Below, in pieces: positions 1 to 9,130 of a stretch of 58,373 nucleotides of DNA. A model generated the notes under the pieces. It did no database searches and was not told where the DNA came from. It worked only from the letters and a program-made list of their open reading frames with translations. This DNA is from Desulfitobacterium chlororespirans DSM 11544 (GTDB lineage Bacteria > Bacillota > Desulfitobacteriia > Desulfitobacteriales > Desulfitobacteriaceae), in assembly GCF_900143285.1 (NCBI RefSeq), contig NZ_FRDN01000024.1:1-58373 (forward strand). Reading direction: 5' to 3'. How positions within the stretch are numbered: the first letter of the stretch is position 1; every line of letters starts with the position of its first letter. The position numbers were made by a program, and so were the translations under genes.

Positions 1-2622
1 GTTACGGACGGCGTAACCGTGGAGAACATATCCCGTTTTACCACAGGCGGCTGGTTGAATATTAATGTGCTGCGCGTGGATATGACTAACCCTTATGTGA
101 AAATTGACACCCTAAGCAATGACTCGATCACCGACGACCTGGTCAGCATTTCCGCCCTGGCCGAAAAAGAGGGGGCCGTGGCTGCTGTCAACAGCAGTTT
201 CTTTAATCCGCTCACCGCCGGCAAAGGCTATGCAGACGGTCCCACCGTCCGGGCCGGCGATCTTTTGTCCACCTCCGCCTGGTACAACCGGAGCAAAAAT
301 GAAATGGCTTCCCTTTCCGTTGATTATGCTAATCAGCTGCTTTTTCACTATTGGAAAAATGACCTTACCCTCATCGCCGGAAACGATACCGCCTTTGCCG
401 TTACCCAGTACAACCAGCCGAGCAGGCAAGGCTACCAAGACCTTACGGTCCTGGATCGCAAGTGGGGACCTGTGGCCATCGGCGCCTCCGAAAACTGCCC
501 CGATCTGGTTGAAATCGTCGTAAGCGGGAACAAAATCCTGGAGATCCGGGAAGGACAGCCTGCCGCCGAGATTCCCGAGGAAGGTTTCGTCGTCGTCTCC
601 CGGGGCGAGCAGGCGGCTAAGCTTCTGGAACAGGCCGCCCCTGGAGAACAGCTCCAATTCCAAGTCACCTCCACGCCGGACTGGAACGACCTGAAGATGT
701 CCACCACCGGAACCTCCCTTCTTATCCAGGACGGAGAAATCCCCGCCACTTTTTCTTACAGCACCCCCAGCTTTAATCAACGAAACCCCCGGACCATAGC
801 CGGCAGTACCGAAGATGGGAGTGAACTCATCCTGGTTACAGTTGACGGAAGGCAGGATAACAGCATCGGCTTGACCCAGCAGGAATCCGCCGAGCTGATG
901 CTGGAATTAGGGGCGTATCAAGCCATTATGTTTGACGGCGGCGCCTCCACCACCATGGCCGCCCGACAGCCCGGGGCCTTTTCCCCTGAGGTGGTCAACC
1001 TTCCTTCCGAAGGCATCCTGAGAAATGTGGCGTCAGGCATCGGGATTTTCTCCGCAGCCCCCGCCGGCCGGCTGGACCGCCTGATCATCGAGACCGAAGA
1101 CACCAACATATTTGCCGATACTTCGAGAACTTTTTCCCTTAAGGGCATCGACCGCTATGCCAATCCAGTGAAGATCGACCCAAGGGAAGTTCAGTGGAAT
1201 GTCAGCGGGATCGACGGCAGTTTTCAGGACAATATCCTCTATCCGGTTTCCCCGGGCACCGGAAAAGTAACCGCCACCCTCGGCGGTCTGAAGGAGGAGC
1301 TGGACATCCGGGTCTTAAACGCCCCAGTGCAGCTTACCCTCAATCCAGCCAGATTCGACCTTCCTTTGTACCAAAATAAAGCCATCCGGGTAAAAGGTCT
1401 CGACCCCCAAGGTTATGCCGCGGTCATCGAAGGCCGGGATGTTCAATGGAACGTTGACGGCGACATCGGTAGTTGCGAAGCCGGCGTGTTCACCCCCGTC
1501 ACCACCGGTACCGGCACTATCCGGGCCGGCGTCGGCGACACCCATGCCTACAGTGCCGTTGCCGTTACTTTGGATGCCATAGAACTCCTGCATCCCTTCG
1601 AAAGCTCCGGCCGGTCGGAGGAGCCACGCTTCCAAACCGACCCGCAAACAAGCCAGGGTTATTTCGAGCTTAGCGCTGATCAATTCTACGCCGGGGAGTC
1701 TTCCGGACAGCTGGTGTATGATTTCTTATACGGTAACTCTGAGGACCAGATCTCTGTTCTCTTTGCCGAGCAGGGGCTCCCCCTTGATCCGGCCACTACC
1801 GGGTTATCCCTGTGGCTTTATAATATCAGCCCCAACTCGAACCGCATCAAGGGAGAAGTCATAGACTCCGCCGATGTGAAACACACCGTCGAATTTACTT
1901 CCGACCTCAATTGGACCGGCTGGAAAGAGAGCACAGCATCCTTATCCGGGATCGACTCTCCCGCTTATCTCACCAGGCTCTACATAGAAAACACCGATCC
2001 TGCCACCCCTTGGGGGAAGATCTATTTTGACGAATTGTCGGCACTGATCCAGAAGCGCCCGACCATCGATCCGAGCACCATCCCCGCAGATACCCTGCCC
2101 AAAGATGAAGCGAACCGGCAGGCTGCCTTCACCTCCGGTCCCGACAATTTCCTGTTTTCCTTGCTCACCGGGGGCAAAGCACCGGGTATTTACACCGCTC
2201 CCCTCACTCAAGCGGGAGCCGGGGATGCCCCAACACCTATACTGGCCGCCGGTTCAGGGTATCAATCCTCTAGTTATCAAAACAGCACTTTCCTCCAGCT
2301 GGATGTAAGCCAAGGCGGGCTGAGGAGAAGCGACCCGCAGCAATGGACCCGGCTGTTCACGACCCTGGATGACATCCAGAGCGCCAATGTCTTTCTCCTC
2401 ATGTCCCTCAGCCCGGCCGATTTCATCAATGCCAAAGAAGCACAGCTGCTGAAAGATACGCTGGCCAATTACCGGGAAGCAACCGGCAAGAACATTTGGG
2501 TCCTTTTCCCTGGTCCTGTAGATCAAAGCGAGCTTGACCGCGGCGTACGCTATATCAGCACCGCCCAATCCCTGCAAACGACAGTGCTGGGAGAGGAGAT
2601 TTCCTATGAATTCATGCCTTAG
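1..2622 (+). CDS. phosphodiester glycosidase (NAGPA) family protein, 5'-truncated by window edge
   Basis: The reading frame is open from base 1, so the true start lies outside the window; GTG at 19 is only the first in-window start codon. The first ~340 residues visible look like the NAGPA/DUF2233 domain found in uncovering-enzyme and exopolysaccharide-related proteins: an NSSFFN motif near residue 58, a VTVDGRQDNSIGLT stretch, and the hallmark FDGGASTTM near residue 303. The middle (~350-530) carries two repeats resembling bacterial Ig-like/invasin segments (paired PVKID...VQWNVSG and AAVIEG...VQWNVDG). Residues ~550-690 resemble a carbohydrate-binding beta-sandwich. The C-terminal part is unassigned. 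Such proteins are normally exported and act on wall or surface sugar phosphodiesters; the signal peptide would be upstream of the window. Function is inferred from motifs only. Confidence 0.75.
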   Translation, partial: VTDGVTVENISRFTTGGWLNINVLRVDMTNPYVKIDTLSNDSITDDLVSISALAEKEGAVAAVNSSFFNPLTAGKGYADGPTVRAGDLLSTSAWYNRSKNEMASLSVDYANQLLFHYWKNDLTLIAGNDTAFAVTQYNQPSRQGYQDLTVLDRKWGPVAIGASENCPDLVEIVVSGNKILEIREGQPAAEIPEEGFVVVSRGEQAAKLLEQAAPGEQLQFQVTSTPDWNDLKMSTTGTSLLIQDGEIPATFSYSTPSFNQRNPRTIAGSTEDGSELILVTVDGRQDNSIGLTQQESAELMLELGAYQAIMFDGGASTTMAARQPGAFSPEVVNLPSEGILRNVASGIGIFSAAPAGRLDRLIIETEDTNIFADTSRTFSLKGIDRYANPVKIDPREVQWNVSGIDGSFQDNILYPVSPGTGKVTATLGGLKEELDIRVLNAPVQLTLNPARFDLPLYQNKAIRVKGLDPQGYAAVIEGRDVQWNVDGDIGSCEAGVFTPVTTGTGTIRAGVGDTHAYSAVAVTLDAIELLHPFESSGRSEEPRFQTDPQTSQGYFELSADQFYAGESSGQLVYDFLYGNSEDQISVLFAEQGLPLDPATTGLSLWLYNISPNSNRIKGEVIDSADVKHTVEFTSDLNWTGWKESTASLSGIDSPAYLTRLYIENTDPATPWGKIYFDELSALIQKRPTIDPSTIPADTLPKDEANRQAAFTSGPDNFLFSLLTGGKAPGIYTAPLTQAGAGDAPTPILAAGSGYQSSSYQNSTFLQLDVSQGGLRRSDPQQWTRLFTTLDDIQSANVFLLMSLSPADFINAKEAQLLKDTLANYREATGKNIWVLFPGPVDQSELDRGVRYISTAQSLQTTVLGEEISYEFMP

Positions 2623-2696
2623 GTTTGGTCCGAAAATTTAACCTGGGGGGGTCAATAAGGCAGGACCATTGTTTTTACTGAAATAGAAGAGTAAAA

Positions 2697-2741
2697 GTCA
2701 AACGGCATGAATCCCAACTATTGGAGTTCATGCCGTTTGAC
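2697..2741 (-). terminator. hairpin terminator of fix/cai module 1
   Basis: Perfect 15-bp inverted repeat (2697-2711 with 2727-2741) whose loop contains a further CCAA/TTGG pairing, giving a stem of about 19 bp. On the minus strand it is followed by TTTTAC and further T-rich sequence, and it lies 183 bp after the fixX stop, so it probably ends the module 1 transcript. It could also serve the upstream plus-strand gene. The rest of 2623-2923 shows nothing else recognisable. Confidence 0.55.
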
Positions 2742-2923
2742 CTACTATATTCATATACGTCCTTTTCCGGGCTTTTCTCTTCATGGGTATTGGTTATAAA
2801 GATTAAATATAATATTCTAGTGAGATAAATGGCCGGTATTTTAAGGATTAGACATTTAGTTTTAAACCGCAGCAGCCTCTTAAATCCGGCCATACATATT
2901 CAATAGATAACTGGTATTCCCGT

Positions 2924-3205
2924 TTATCCTTGCCTATAAATGATTCCGAACCCACCTCTGGGGTATTTCCAATCCAACGCGCCCTTTTTACACAAGGCCA
3001 AACAGGTACCACATTCCAAACAACCTGCCCACTCTACGATGATCGCTCCGTTTTGTTCGCTGTAAAGCCCCGCCGGACAAACCAGCAGGCAATATTTTTC
3101 ATGGCAGTCTTTGCAAATGTCATAATTGATCAGGATATGCGGTTCCCCTTCATCAACCTGAAACTTGTTTAAAGCAAGTTTATCAACCAAACTCATCCTC
3201 GTCAT
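2924..3205 (-). CDS. fixX: FixX-type ferredoxin-like protein (module 1)
   Basis: 93-aa ferredoxin-like protein of the FixX family, the small partner of FixC in moving electrons between electron-transfer flavoprotein and quinone. Cysteines run in ICKDCHEKYCLLVCPAGLY (about residues 30-48) and CLECGTCLALCKKGALDW (about 61-78), followed by the conserved YPRGGFGI(I)YR tail typical of FixX. The ATG overlaps the fixC TGA, implying translational coupling. It is the last gene of the minus-strand order acyl-CoA dehydrogenase, CoA-transferase, fixA, fixB, fixC, fixX. A closely similar copy lies at 19512-19793. Confidence 0.9.
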   Translation of the reverse strand: MTRMSLVDKLALNKFQVDEGEPHILINYDICKDCHEKYCLLVCPAGLYSEQNGAIIVEWAGCLECGTCLALCKKGALDWKYPRGGFGIIYRQG

Positions 3206-4500
3206 AGTGCACGCACCCCTTTAATTCCGTCTTTGATCAATCCTATCATGGAGATACGCTCCTCCTTGATGGTATCCATAGCTGATTTCAATAGATGCTT
3301 TTTCGGGGTTAAGTCATGCGTATAAACTTTAGCCAAAAGAAGATTAGCCATTGAAGAATATTGTTTGAACAGACGCTCACTTTCCATAAACTCAGGCATC
3401 TTCGCATAAAGTTTTAAATCCTTCATAATAAAACTATCTTCTAATTTTTGCTGATAAACGCTTAAGGAGTTTGCGCTAAAATCATTCTTTTCTTTGGCCT
3501 CAAGCACAGCGTCTGCAGCCATCATCCCGGAACCGATCGCCAGATCCATTCCCCGAATAACTAAACCGCTGTTGATTGTAAATCCAGCAGCATCACCCAC
3601 AATCAGCATTCCATCTGCATAGAGTTTGGACGGAACCATATGCAATCCGCCTTCACCCGTAAGATGAGCACCATACTCAACCATTTTCCCGCCTTTAACC
3701 AATGGAGCCACCAGCGGATGATCCAGGAGATCGTCCAAAGCATCAACCGGTTTGATTCCAGCTCTAGCCAGATCATCCAGACGCATGACAACGCCAAGGG
3801 AAAGGCTGTCCAGGTTAGTATAGAAAAAAGCACCGCCGGCGACTCCATAGGTGGCTTCCCCGAGTATGGCGAAGGCTGTTCCTTCATTGCTATTTAATCT
3901 GAATCGTTCCTCAATAACTTCCCGGGGCAATTCTATCAGCGCTTTAGCGCCGACCGCCAGGTGTTCCGGCCTGAGATCTCCGCGGAGCCCCGCCTCGCGG
4001 GAGATAAAAGAATTGATCCCGTCAGCGGCAATCACCACATCAGCCAGCATCTCTTCCTCCCCTGTGCTGATACCAATGATGCGGTTGCCTGCCTTCACGA
4101 CTTTTTCCACTTTAATGCCTGTAACAATCATCGCTCCGGCTTCTTCCGCCTTCTCGGCCAGCCAGCGGTCAAATTTTGCCCGCAGGACCGCAAAGGCATT
4201 ATAGGGAGGATTCCCCAGGGCTTTACCCTTATACTCCAGATTGAAATAATCGTCCTTGGTCATCATTGTCGTAATATAGTTGGTAATATAGCGCTCCACG
4301 GGGGCATCTTCCCAGAAGCCAGGAATGAGCTGATCAAGAATCCTGCTGTAAAGAACACCACCGCTTAAATTTTTACTGCCAGGATAATCGCCACGCTCAA
4401 TTAAAACAACTTCCATCCCCGCTTCCGCCAGTTTGTATGCTGCTGCAAGTCCAGCAGGGCCGCCACCGATGATAATCACATCATACTTGTCTGCCGACAT
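3202..4500 (-). CDS. fixC: FixC-type FAD-dependent oxidoreductase (ETF:quinone oxidoreductase-like, module 1)
   Basis: 432-aa flavoprotein of the FixC/ETF-QO family, which passes electrons between the FixAB flavoprotein and menaquinone together with FixX. The N-terminus has the dinucleotide-binding motif IIIGGGPAGLAAA (residues ~9-21) and ERGDYPGSKNLSGG (~36-49); a second FAD motif, VGDAAGFTINSGLVIRGMD, lies near residue 300. There is no signal peptide; a peripheral membrane location is expected from the family. A ribosome binding site GGGGTG precedes the ATG. It overlaps fixX by 4 bp. The paralogue at 19790-21088 is nearly identical over long stretches, marking the two modules as duplicates. 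Confidence 0.93.
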   Translation of the reverse strand: MSADKYDVIIIGGGPAGLAAAYKLAEAGMEVVLIERGDYPGSKNLSGGVLYSRILDQLIPGFWEDAPVERYITNYITTMMTKDDYFNLEYKGKALGNPPYNAFAVLRAKFDRWLAEKAEEAGAMIVTGIKVEKVVKAGNRIIGISTGEEEMLADVVIAADGINSFISREAGLRGDLRPEHLAVGAKALIELPREVIEERFRLNSNEGTAFAILGEATYGVAGGAFFYTNLDSLSLGVVMRLDDLARAGIKPVDALDDLLDHPLVAPLVKGGKMVEYGAHLTGEGGLHMVPSKLYADGMLIVGDAAGFTINSGLVIRGMDLAIGSGMMAADAVLEAKEKNDFSANSLSVYQQKLEDSFIMKDLKLYAKMPEFMESERLFKQYSSMANLLLAKVYTHDLTPKKHLLKSAMDTIKEERISMIGLIKDGIKGVRAL

Positions 4501-4564
4501 TTAAGACACCCCATTTTTGAATAGACTCCATTAATTGGCCATTATATTTATGGTAATTGGCATT

Positions 4565-5500
4565 TTACTTTTTCAATTTTTCAATCAGTGCTGGCACCAC
4601 TTTATAAAGATCTGCTACGATACTGTAGTCGGATTGAGAGAAAACCGGAGCAGCTTTGTCTTTATTAATTGAGAATATTGTTTTCGATTGGTTGCAGCCA
4701 ACCATATGCTGTATTTGACCGGATACCCCGATGGCAATATATAATTCCGGCTTAAACATGACACCTGACACCCCGATGTAGCGTTCTCTTGGAAGCCAAT
4801 TCACACCTTCGGCGATGGGGCGTGTGCAGCCGACTTCGGCTCCAATCAGCCCTGCCAATTCCTCGATCATTTTAAGATCTTCCTGATTGGCTATGCCGCG
4901 CCCAACTGCAATAACACGTTTGGCAGCTGCCAAGTTGACAGATGTGCCACCTTTGGACCGTTTTTCCAGGCATTTTATTTTCGTTTTAGGCTCGATAAGG
5001 GATATTTGCTCAACTTTTCCCTGACGTGAACTGTTTTCCGGGACAGCATTAAACACACCCCCTCCGACAGTGACCAGAACTGTCGAAGAAACCGACTTTT
5101 CAGTGCGAACAGCGGCCCCGCCGTACACCAACCGTGTGCTTTGCACACCATCTTCTATCGCTAATTCCGTTGAATCAGTTAAAACCGCAGTACCTAAGCA
5201 TGCTGCCAACCGACCGGCAATATGCTTGCATCTCTTTGATGTTCCAACCAAAATCAATTCAGGCTTTTTATCGGAAATAAGCTTGAAAATGGCTTCCGTA
5301 TAATCTTCCATCATAACGGACTCGGTTTGATTCAACCAATATACCTGGTCTGCCCCCAGAGCAAGCGCATTCTCGGCAAAGGGCTTAGACCCAAAGACCA
5401 AAGCCGCTACTCTTTCCCCTAGCTGGTGTCCGCCAGCGCATAATTGCGCTATTGTTTCTTTTTTTTCTGCTAATACCCAGACATTTTTTACTACACTCAT
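4565..5500 (-). CDS. fixB: electron transfer flavoprotein alpha subunit, FixB family (module 1)
   Basis: 311 aa, matching the usual FixB length. The N-terminal half is the ETF alpha/beta fold (VWVLAEKKE at the start). The C-terminal FAD-binding domain shows AAKRVIAVGRGI, the GVSGQIQHMVG flavin-contact segment near residue 256, and SINKDKAAPVFSQSDY near residue 277. It would pair with FixA to accept electrons from, or deliver them to, the CaiA-like dehydrogenase, then FixCX. The ATG is preceded by GGAGGGG. In FixABCX systems electron bifurcation from NADH to quinone and ferredoxin is known; whether this copy bifurcates or simply carries electrons cannot be told by eye. Confidence 0.92.
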   Translation of the reverse strand: MSVVKNVWVLAEKKETIAQLCAGGHQLGERVAALVFGSKPFAENALALGADQVYWLNQTESVMMEDYTEAIFKLISDKKPELILVGTSKRCKHIAGRLAACLGTAVLTDSTELAIEDGVQSTRLVYGGAAVRTEKSVSSTVLVTVGGGVFNAVPENSSRQGKVEQISLIEPKTKIKCLEKRSKGGTSVNLAAAKRVIAVGRGIANQEDLKMIEELAGLIGAEVGCTRPIAEGVNWLPRERYIGVSGVMFKPELYIAIGVSGQIQHMVGCNQSKTIFSINKDKAAPVFSQSDYSIVADLYKVVPALIEKLKK

Positions 5501-5514
5501 TTTTACCCCTCCAA

Positions 5515-6279
5515 TTACAGTTCTTTGCGCAGATGTTCAAGGAAAATATTAATGTTATCCTCCGAATCACCTTCAACCATGATTTGTTTTCGATCTGCCT
5601 TCGGGGGAGCCAACGTACTGATGATCTGAGTCGGTTGTTCAGTACTTACGGCGATATCAGTCAAGGTCCATTGGGTTACAGGTTTTTTCCCGGCAGCCAG
5701 AATTTCCTTCATCGATGGAATACGGGGTTGATAGCTATCTGTCGTTACAGAAATAACCGCTGGAAGGGGAATCTCAAGAATCTCTACTTCTTCTTCCAGG
5801 GTACGTTCTACCGTAATTTTTCCGTCTCCCGGCGTAATTTTAGATATTCCGTTCATGGCGGGAACATTTAACAGCTCTCCAAGCTGTGAGCCGACCTGCT
5901 GTGCATAGAGGTCGGAGGAGCCTTCACCGCAAATGACCAAATCAAAGGCGCCTTTCTTGCTAATCGTCTTGGCCAGGGACTGCGCGGTTTGAAATGCATC
6001 GGCATCTGTTAATAAGTCATCGACAACTAGACAGGCCTCTTCTGGTCCGCGGGAAAGAATTGCTTTTTTAAATTTGGAATTGTCAAGCTGTTTGTTACCG
6101 ACACTTACAGCTGTAACTTTCCCTCCTGCGGTTTCAACAAGCTGCACACCGGCTTCTACTGCCGGTAAATCATATTGTCCTAACTTCCACTCGACTTTAT
6201 CAAATGAAAGCGTTCTGTCCGCTTTTATGGCAATATCCTGTTCTTCTGGTACAATTTTGTAACATACAATTACATCCAA
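5515..6279 (-). CDS. fixA: electron transfer flavoprotein beta subunit, FixA family (module 1)
   Basis: About 254 aa. The start is chosen at the TTG of 6277-6279, six bases after GAGGTG; this lines up with the paralogue's MNIIVCYK start at 22905, whereas the GTG at 6288 overlaps the ribosome binding site. ETF beta features include CYKIVPEEQDI at the N-terminus, LGQYDLPAVEAGVQL, the ILSRGPEEACLV segment and DLVICGEGSSDLYAQQVG (residues ~113-130), followed by LGELLNVP. It forms a heterodimer with FixB. A hairpin lies between this gene and the upstream CoA-transferase gene, at the same place as in module 2. Confidence 0.9.
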   Translation of the reverse strand: MDVIVCYKIVPEEQDIAIKADRTLSFDKVEWKLGQYDLPAVEAGVQLVETAGGKVTAVSVGNKQLDNSKFKKAILSRGPEEACLVVDDLLTDADAFQTAQSLAKTISKKGAFDLVICGEGSSDLYAQQVGSQLGELLNVPAMNGISKITPGDGKITVERTLEEEVEILEIPLPAVISVTTDSYQPRIPSMKEILAAGKKPVTQWTLTDIAVSTEQPTQIISTLAPPKADRKQIMVEGDSEDNINIFLEHLRKEL

Positions 6280-6315
6280 TTTTTTCACCTCATCAATTAT
6301 TATTTTCAGAATGTG

Positions 6316-6342
6316 GGGAAACTGCAGCTTTTGCAGTTTCCC
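6316..6342 (-). other. intra-operon hairpin between CoA-transferase gene and fixA (module 1)
   Basis: Perfect 11-bp inverted repeat (6316-6326 and 6332-6342) with a 5-nt loop, in the 99-bp gap between the CoA-transferase stop and fixA. It lacks an immediate T tract on the minus strand, so it looks more like a processing, stability or partial-attenuation element than a full terminator. Module 2 has an unrelated-sequence hairpin at the same position. Confidence 0.5.
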
Positions 6343-6378
6343 TCAATCCTAGGTCTTTTTTTGATTCACCCTTGCTTT

Positions 6379-7581
6379 TTAAGCTTTAGCAATGACTTTG
6401 TTTTCGTAAAGTACTTTTATCTGGTCAGGAGTTAATCCCGCTTCTTCCAGAATATCGTCATTATCCATACCAAATAGCGGAGCTGGTCTCCAGACCTTTC
6501 CCGGGTTGTTTTTCATCCTGGGGAAAATATTGGTGGACTTGAATGTATACCCGCCGAAGGTTTCCCATTCGATAAATTCTTCGCGGGCGATGTAATGGGG
6601 ATGTGTTTTCATCATTTCAAAGGTCATGATCGGACTGGCTGCTATACCATTATGATTCAGCTCAAGATCGGCTTCATTCACTGTCCGTGCCGCACAAAAC
6701 TTTTTCATGGCCTCTACGATTGCCTCAGATCCGGGTTCACCGACCAAGACATATAATTTCCCTTTGTACTCCGGGGCATCCGGGTCCAGACCTATCAATG
6801 GCAGCCCTTTCTTCATGGTGTTTGGGCCGATGAAGCAGGTAAAAATCTGACCATCCTTGCACTGATAACCTTGCCAGCCTGCGATAACGCTTTTGGGGCC
6901 GCTCCTTTTTCTTTCTATACCATGGGTGAGATAATCCTGCGTATAAGAATGAGAGGTTAAAGCCGCTTCAAATTGAGCGATGTCAATGCTTTCTCCCTGT
7001 CCGGTCTTCTGGGCGTGAATATAGGCGGCCAGACAAGACCAGCATGCGCTCATGGCAGTTAAATAATCGCAGGTATACGGTGCAGCCGGCGCCGGCGGCT
7101 CGGGTTCAGGATTACCGTTGAGATTCATATAACCGCCGAAGGCCTGACCGATCGAATCCCAGGAACCTCTGGCTACATATTCCGGGTCACCGGTTTGACC
7201 GAAACCTGACACGTGACCAATAACCAGCTTCGGATTGGCCTGCCAAAGAACTTCATCGGTTAGACCCCATTTGGCCCATTGACCTCCCTTGGATGTCTCA
7301 ATTAAAATGTCAGCCTTCTTCAGGATCGCCAGCAAGGCCTCTTTCCCTTCTGGTGTAGGAATATTCAACACCAGGCTCCGGTGATTTTTGCGTTCCTTCT
7401 CAAAACTGGAACCGGGAGCCTGACGGCATACATCCGGCGCAGCCGGGTTTTCAATAAAGATCACGTCCGCGCCGAAATCTGCCATCAAACTGGGGGCATA
7501 CGGCCCGGCCACCGACATCCCAACGGAAACTACTTTTACCCCTGCCAATGGACCGAACTTTGGAATTTCCGTACTTTTCAT
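6379..7581 (-). CDS. CaiB/BaiF (class III) CoA-transferase, CaiB-like (module 1)
   Basis: 400 aa, very close in length to E. coli CaiB. Family III CoA-transferases move CoA between an acyl-CoA and a free acid through an aspartyl-CoA intermediate. CaiB-like landmarks are PKFGPLAGVKVV at the start, TDEVLWQANPKLVIGHVSGFGQ (in two pieces around residues 127-148), the candidate catalytic Asp in YTCDYLTAM (~174), GQGESIDIAQFE and, near the C-terminus, FPRMKNNPGKVWRPAPLFG. AGGAGG stands nine bases before the ATG. It lies between the acyl-CoA dehydrogenase and fixA genes, as in carnitine-type pathways, but the actual acid substrate is unknown. Confidence 0.9.
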   Translation of the reverse strand: MKSTEIPKFGPLAGVKVVSVGMSVAGPYAPSLMADFGADVIFIENPAAPDVCRQAPGSSFEKERKNHRSLVLNIPTPEGKEALLAILKKADILIETSKGGQWAKWGLTDEVLWQANPKLVIGHVSGFGQTGDPEYVARGSWDSIGQAFGGYMNLNGNPEPEPPAPAAPYTCDYLTAMSACWSCLAAYIHAQKTGQGESIDIAQFEAALTSHSYTQDYLTHGIERKRSGPKSVIAGWQGYQCKDGQIFTCFIGPNTMKKGLPLIGLDPDAPEYKGKLYVLVGEPGSEAIVEAMKKFCAARTVNEADLELNHNGIAASPIMTFEMMKTHPHYIAREEFIEWETFGGYTFKSTNIFPRMKNNPGKVWRPAPLFGMDNDDILEEAGLTPDQIKVLYENKVIAKA

Positions 7582-7632
7582 TATCTTTTTCCTCCTAACA
7601 TCATTAAATGTGCAGCCGAAGGGGTAAACGAT

Positions 7633-8772
7633 TTACTTGTATTTTTTCAAAATCCCTCGGCCGGCAATATGGACCATAATCTGATCGGTTCCTCCGGCCA
7701 TCCGGTAAACCCTCGCATCACGCCACAGTCGGGAAACCCTGTGATCCATGGTATAGCCGATACCGCCAAGAATTTGCATGGCATCATCCAAAACTTCAAA
7801 CGAAGATTGTACTACATATAACTTGGTCAAGGCTGAAGACACTTGAATCGATATTCCATTGTCTTTTTCCCAAGCGCATTTATAAACCATGTTTTTCATA
7901 TTTTCTATTTTGATCGCCATATAGGTAAGCTTTTCCTGGATTAATTGGAAGTTGCCGATCTTCTGACCAAATTGAACGCGCTGATTGGCATATCTGGCAG
8001 CATCTTCAAATCCGGCTTGGGCCATGCCCATAACACGGGCAGCCATCATTAAGCGTTCTGTTTCAAAGTTTTTCATCAGCTGTATAAAGCCTTGTCCTTC
8101 GACCCCCATGATATCTTTTTCTTCTACTTCAACATCTTCCAAATAGACTTCACAATTGCTGATGTCATGCCAGCCAATCTTATGCAACGGCTCGATGGTG
8201 ATCCCTTTGGCATCCCTCGGCACCCACCACATGGACATACTCGTCATCGGATTAGGATTCGACGGTTCTTTGGTCATGACCAGCATGTAGGGAGATTCTT
8301 TGGCGCCCGTGACAAATGTTTTATGACCGTTCAAATAAACTTTACCGTTCCTTCTGGTCGCGGTTGAACTCATTTGGCTGTTATCAGACCCGGCTCCCGG
8401 CTCCGTTATCAGCAGAGAAAATGGGTTTACCCCTTTTTGAGCATACTCTAATGTTATCTTTTTTTGCTCTTCACTGCCAAAAGTGAGAATATCATCAACT
8501 GCGATACAATAAGGCCATCCGGATGGCCCCCCGGATCTTCCGTATTCTTCACAAAGGAGCATTAATGTCAAATCATCCACCGGGGTTCCGCCATATTCTT
8601 CCGGAATTCCAAGACTGCTAAATCCGTTGTCAGCAAGTGCTTTTAATACTTTTACCCCCGGCTGATGTTTCTCATCGATTTCCCTGAGATATTCTTCCGT
8701 GCATTCTCTGCTCAACAGCTCACGAAAGCTCTCCAATAACAGTTGTTGTTCTTCGGTTAATTTGAAATCCAT
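7633..8772 (-). CDS. acyl-CoA dehydrogenase, CaiA-like (module 1)
   Basis: 379 aa flavoenzyme of the acyl-CoA dehydrogenase family. E. coli CaiA (crotonobetainyl-CoA reductase) is the best-known relative by pattern: MDFKLTEEQQLLLESFREL start, ITEPGAGSDNSQM, ARYANQRVQFGQKIGNFQLIQEK in the C-terminal domain and the RLWRDARVYRMAGGTDQIM ending. At the position where medium-chain dehydrogenases carry the catalytic Glu of the YEGT motif this protein has Gly (AGGT), as CaiA does, so the usual base is absent or elsewhere. AGGAGG precedes the ATG. It is the first gene of the six-gene minus-strand operon and sits 75 bp behind a sigma-54 promoter. Direction (reduction or oxidation) is not determined. 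Confidence 0.9.
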   Translation of the reverse strand: MDFKLTEEQQLLLESFRELLSRECTEEYLREIDEKHQPGVKVLKALADNGFSSLGIPEEYGGTPVDDLTLMLLCEEYGRSGGPSGWPYCIAVDDILTFGSEEQKKITLEYAQKGVNPFSLLITEPGAGSDNSQMSSTATRRNGKVYLNGHKTFVTGAKESPYMLVMTKEPSNPNPMTSMSMWWVPRDAKGITIEPLHKIGWHDISNCEVYLEDVEVEEKDIMGVEGQGFIQLMKNFETERLMMAARVMGMAQAGFEDAARYANQRVQFGQKIGNFQLIQEKLTYMAIKIENMKNMVYKCAWEKDNGISIQVSSALTKLYVVQSSFEVLDDAMQILGGIGYTMDHRVSRLWRDARVYRMAGGTDQIMVHIAGRGILKKYK

Positions 8773-8846
8773 GTCAAATCCTCCTAATAAAATTTTGATG
8801 AGTAGATATTCTACCGGACCATATCAGCTGTCCGCCATATATATTT

Positions 8847-8863
8847 AGCAAATTCCATGCCAA
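8847..8863 (-). promoter_or_regulatory. sigma-54 promoter for module 1 operon
   Basis: On the minus strand the sequence TTGGCATGGAATTTGCT gives GG-N10-GC with a TGGCA -24 box and a TTGCT -12 box, about 75 bp before the acyl-CoA dehydrogenase ATG. It is almost identical to the promoter at 25557-25573 in front of the module 2 operon. The remaining sequence between 8773 and 9130 holds an inverted repeat ATTTCCTT/AAGGAAAT (8879-8901), a TGTACATTT motif (8875-8883) and a perfect 12-bp palindrome GTTCATATGAAC (8988-8999), all possible activator sites. Confidence 0.8.
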
Positions 8864-9130
8864 GCTTAATCAGCTGTACATTTCCTTAATCTACAAGGAA
8901 ATATAGCCTTAACAATAGACAACTGTTTATATAAATGCTTACAATTCCGTAAACTTTATGGATTACGTATATACAGAAAACTGCGCAGTTCATATGAACA
9001 CCCCCCGCAAAAAACGGGGGATTAATATTGTGATGCTATCGCTTTTCACTAGACAGACGCTAGAATTATTTCCTCCTTAATTAGGGCCTGATGATTCAAA
9101 TCAACAGACCCTTGCTCAACCAATTAACTT

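Noticed and set aside
112-780. Long minus-strand reading frame opposite the NAGPA gene
   Set aside because: It runs antisense to a well-conserved domain, has no family features, and its Gly-rich composition is that expected opposite a GC-rich gene.
9000-9022. C-run/G-run hairpin around CCCCCGC and CGGGGG
   Set aside because: A short stem with an A6 loop and no T tract on either side, not placed at a gene end; too weak to call a terminator.
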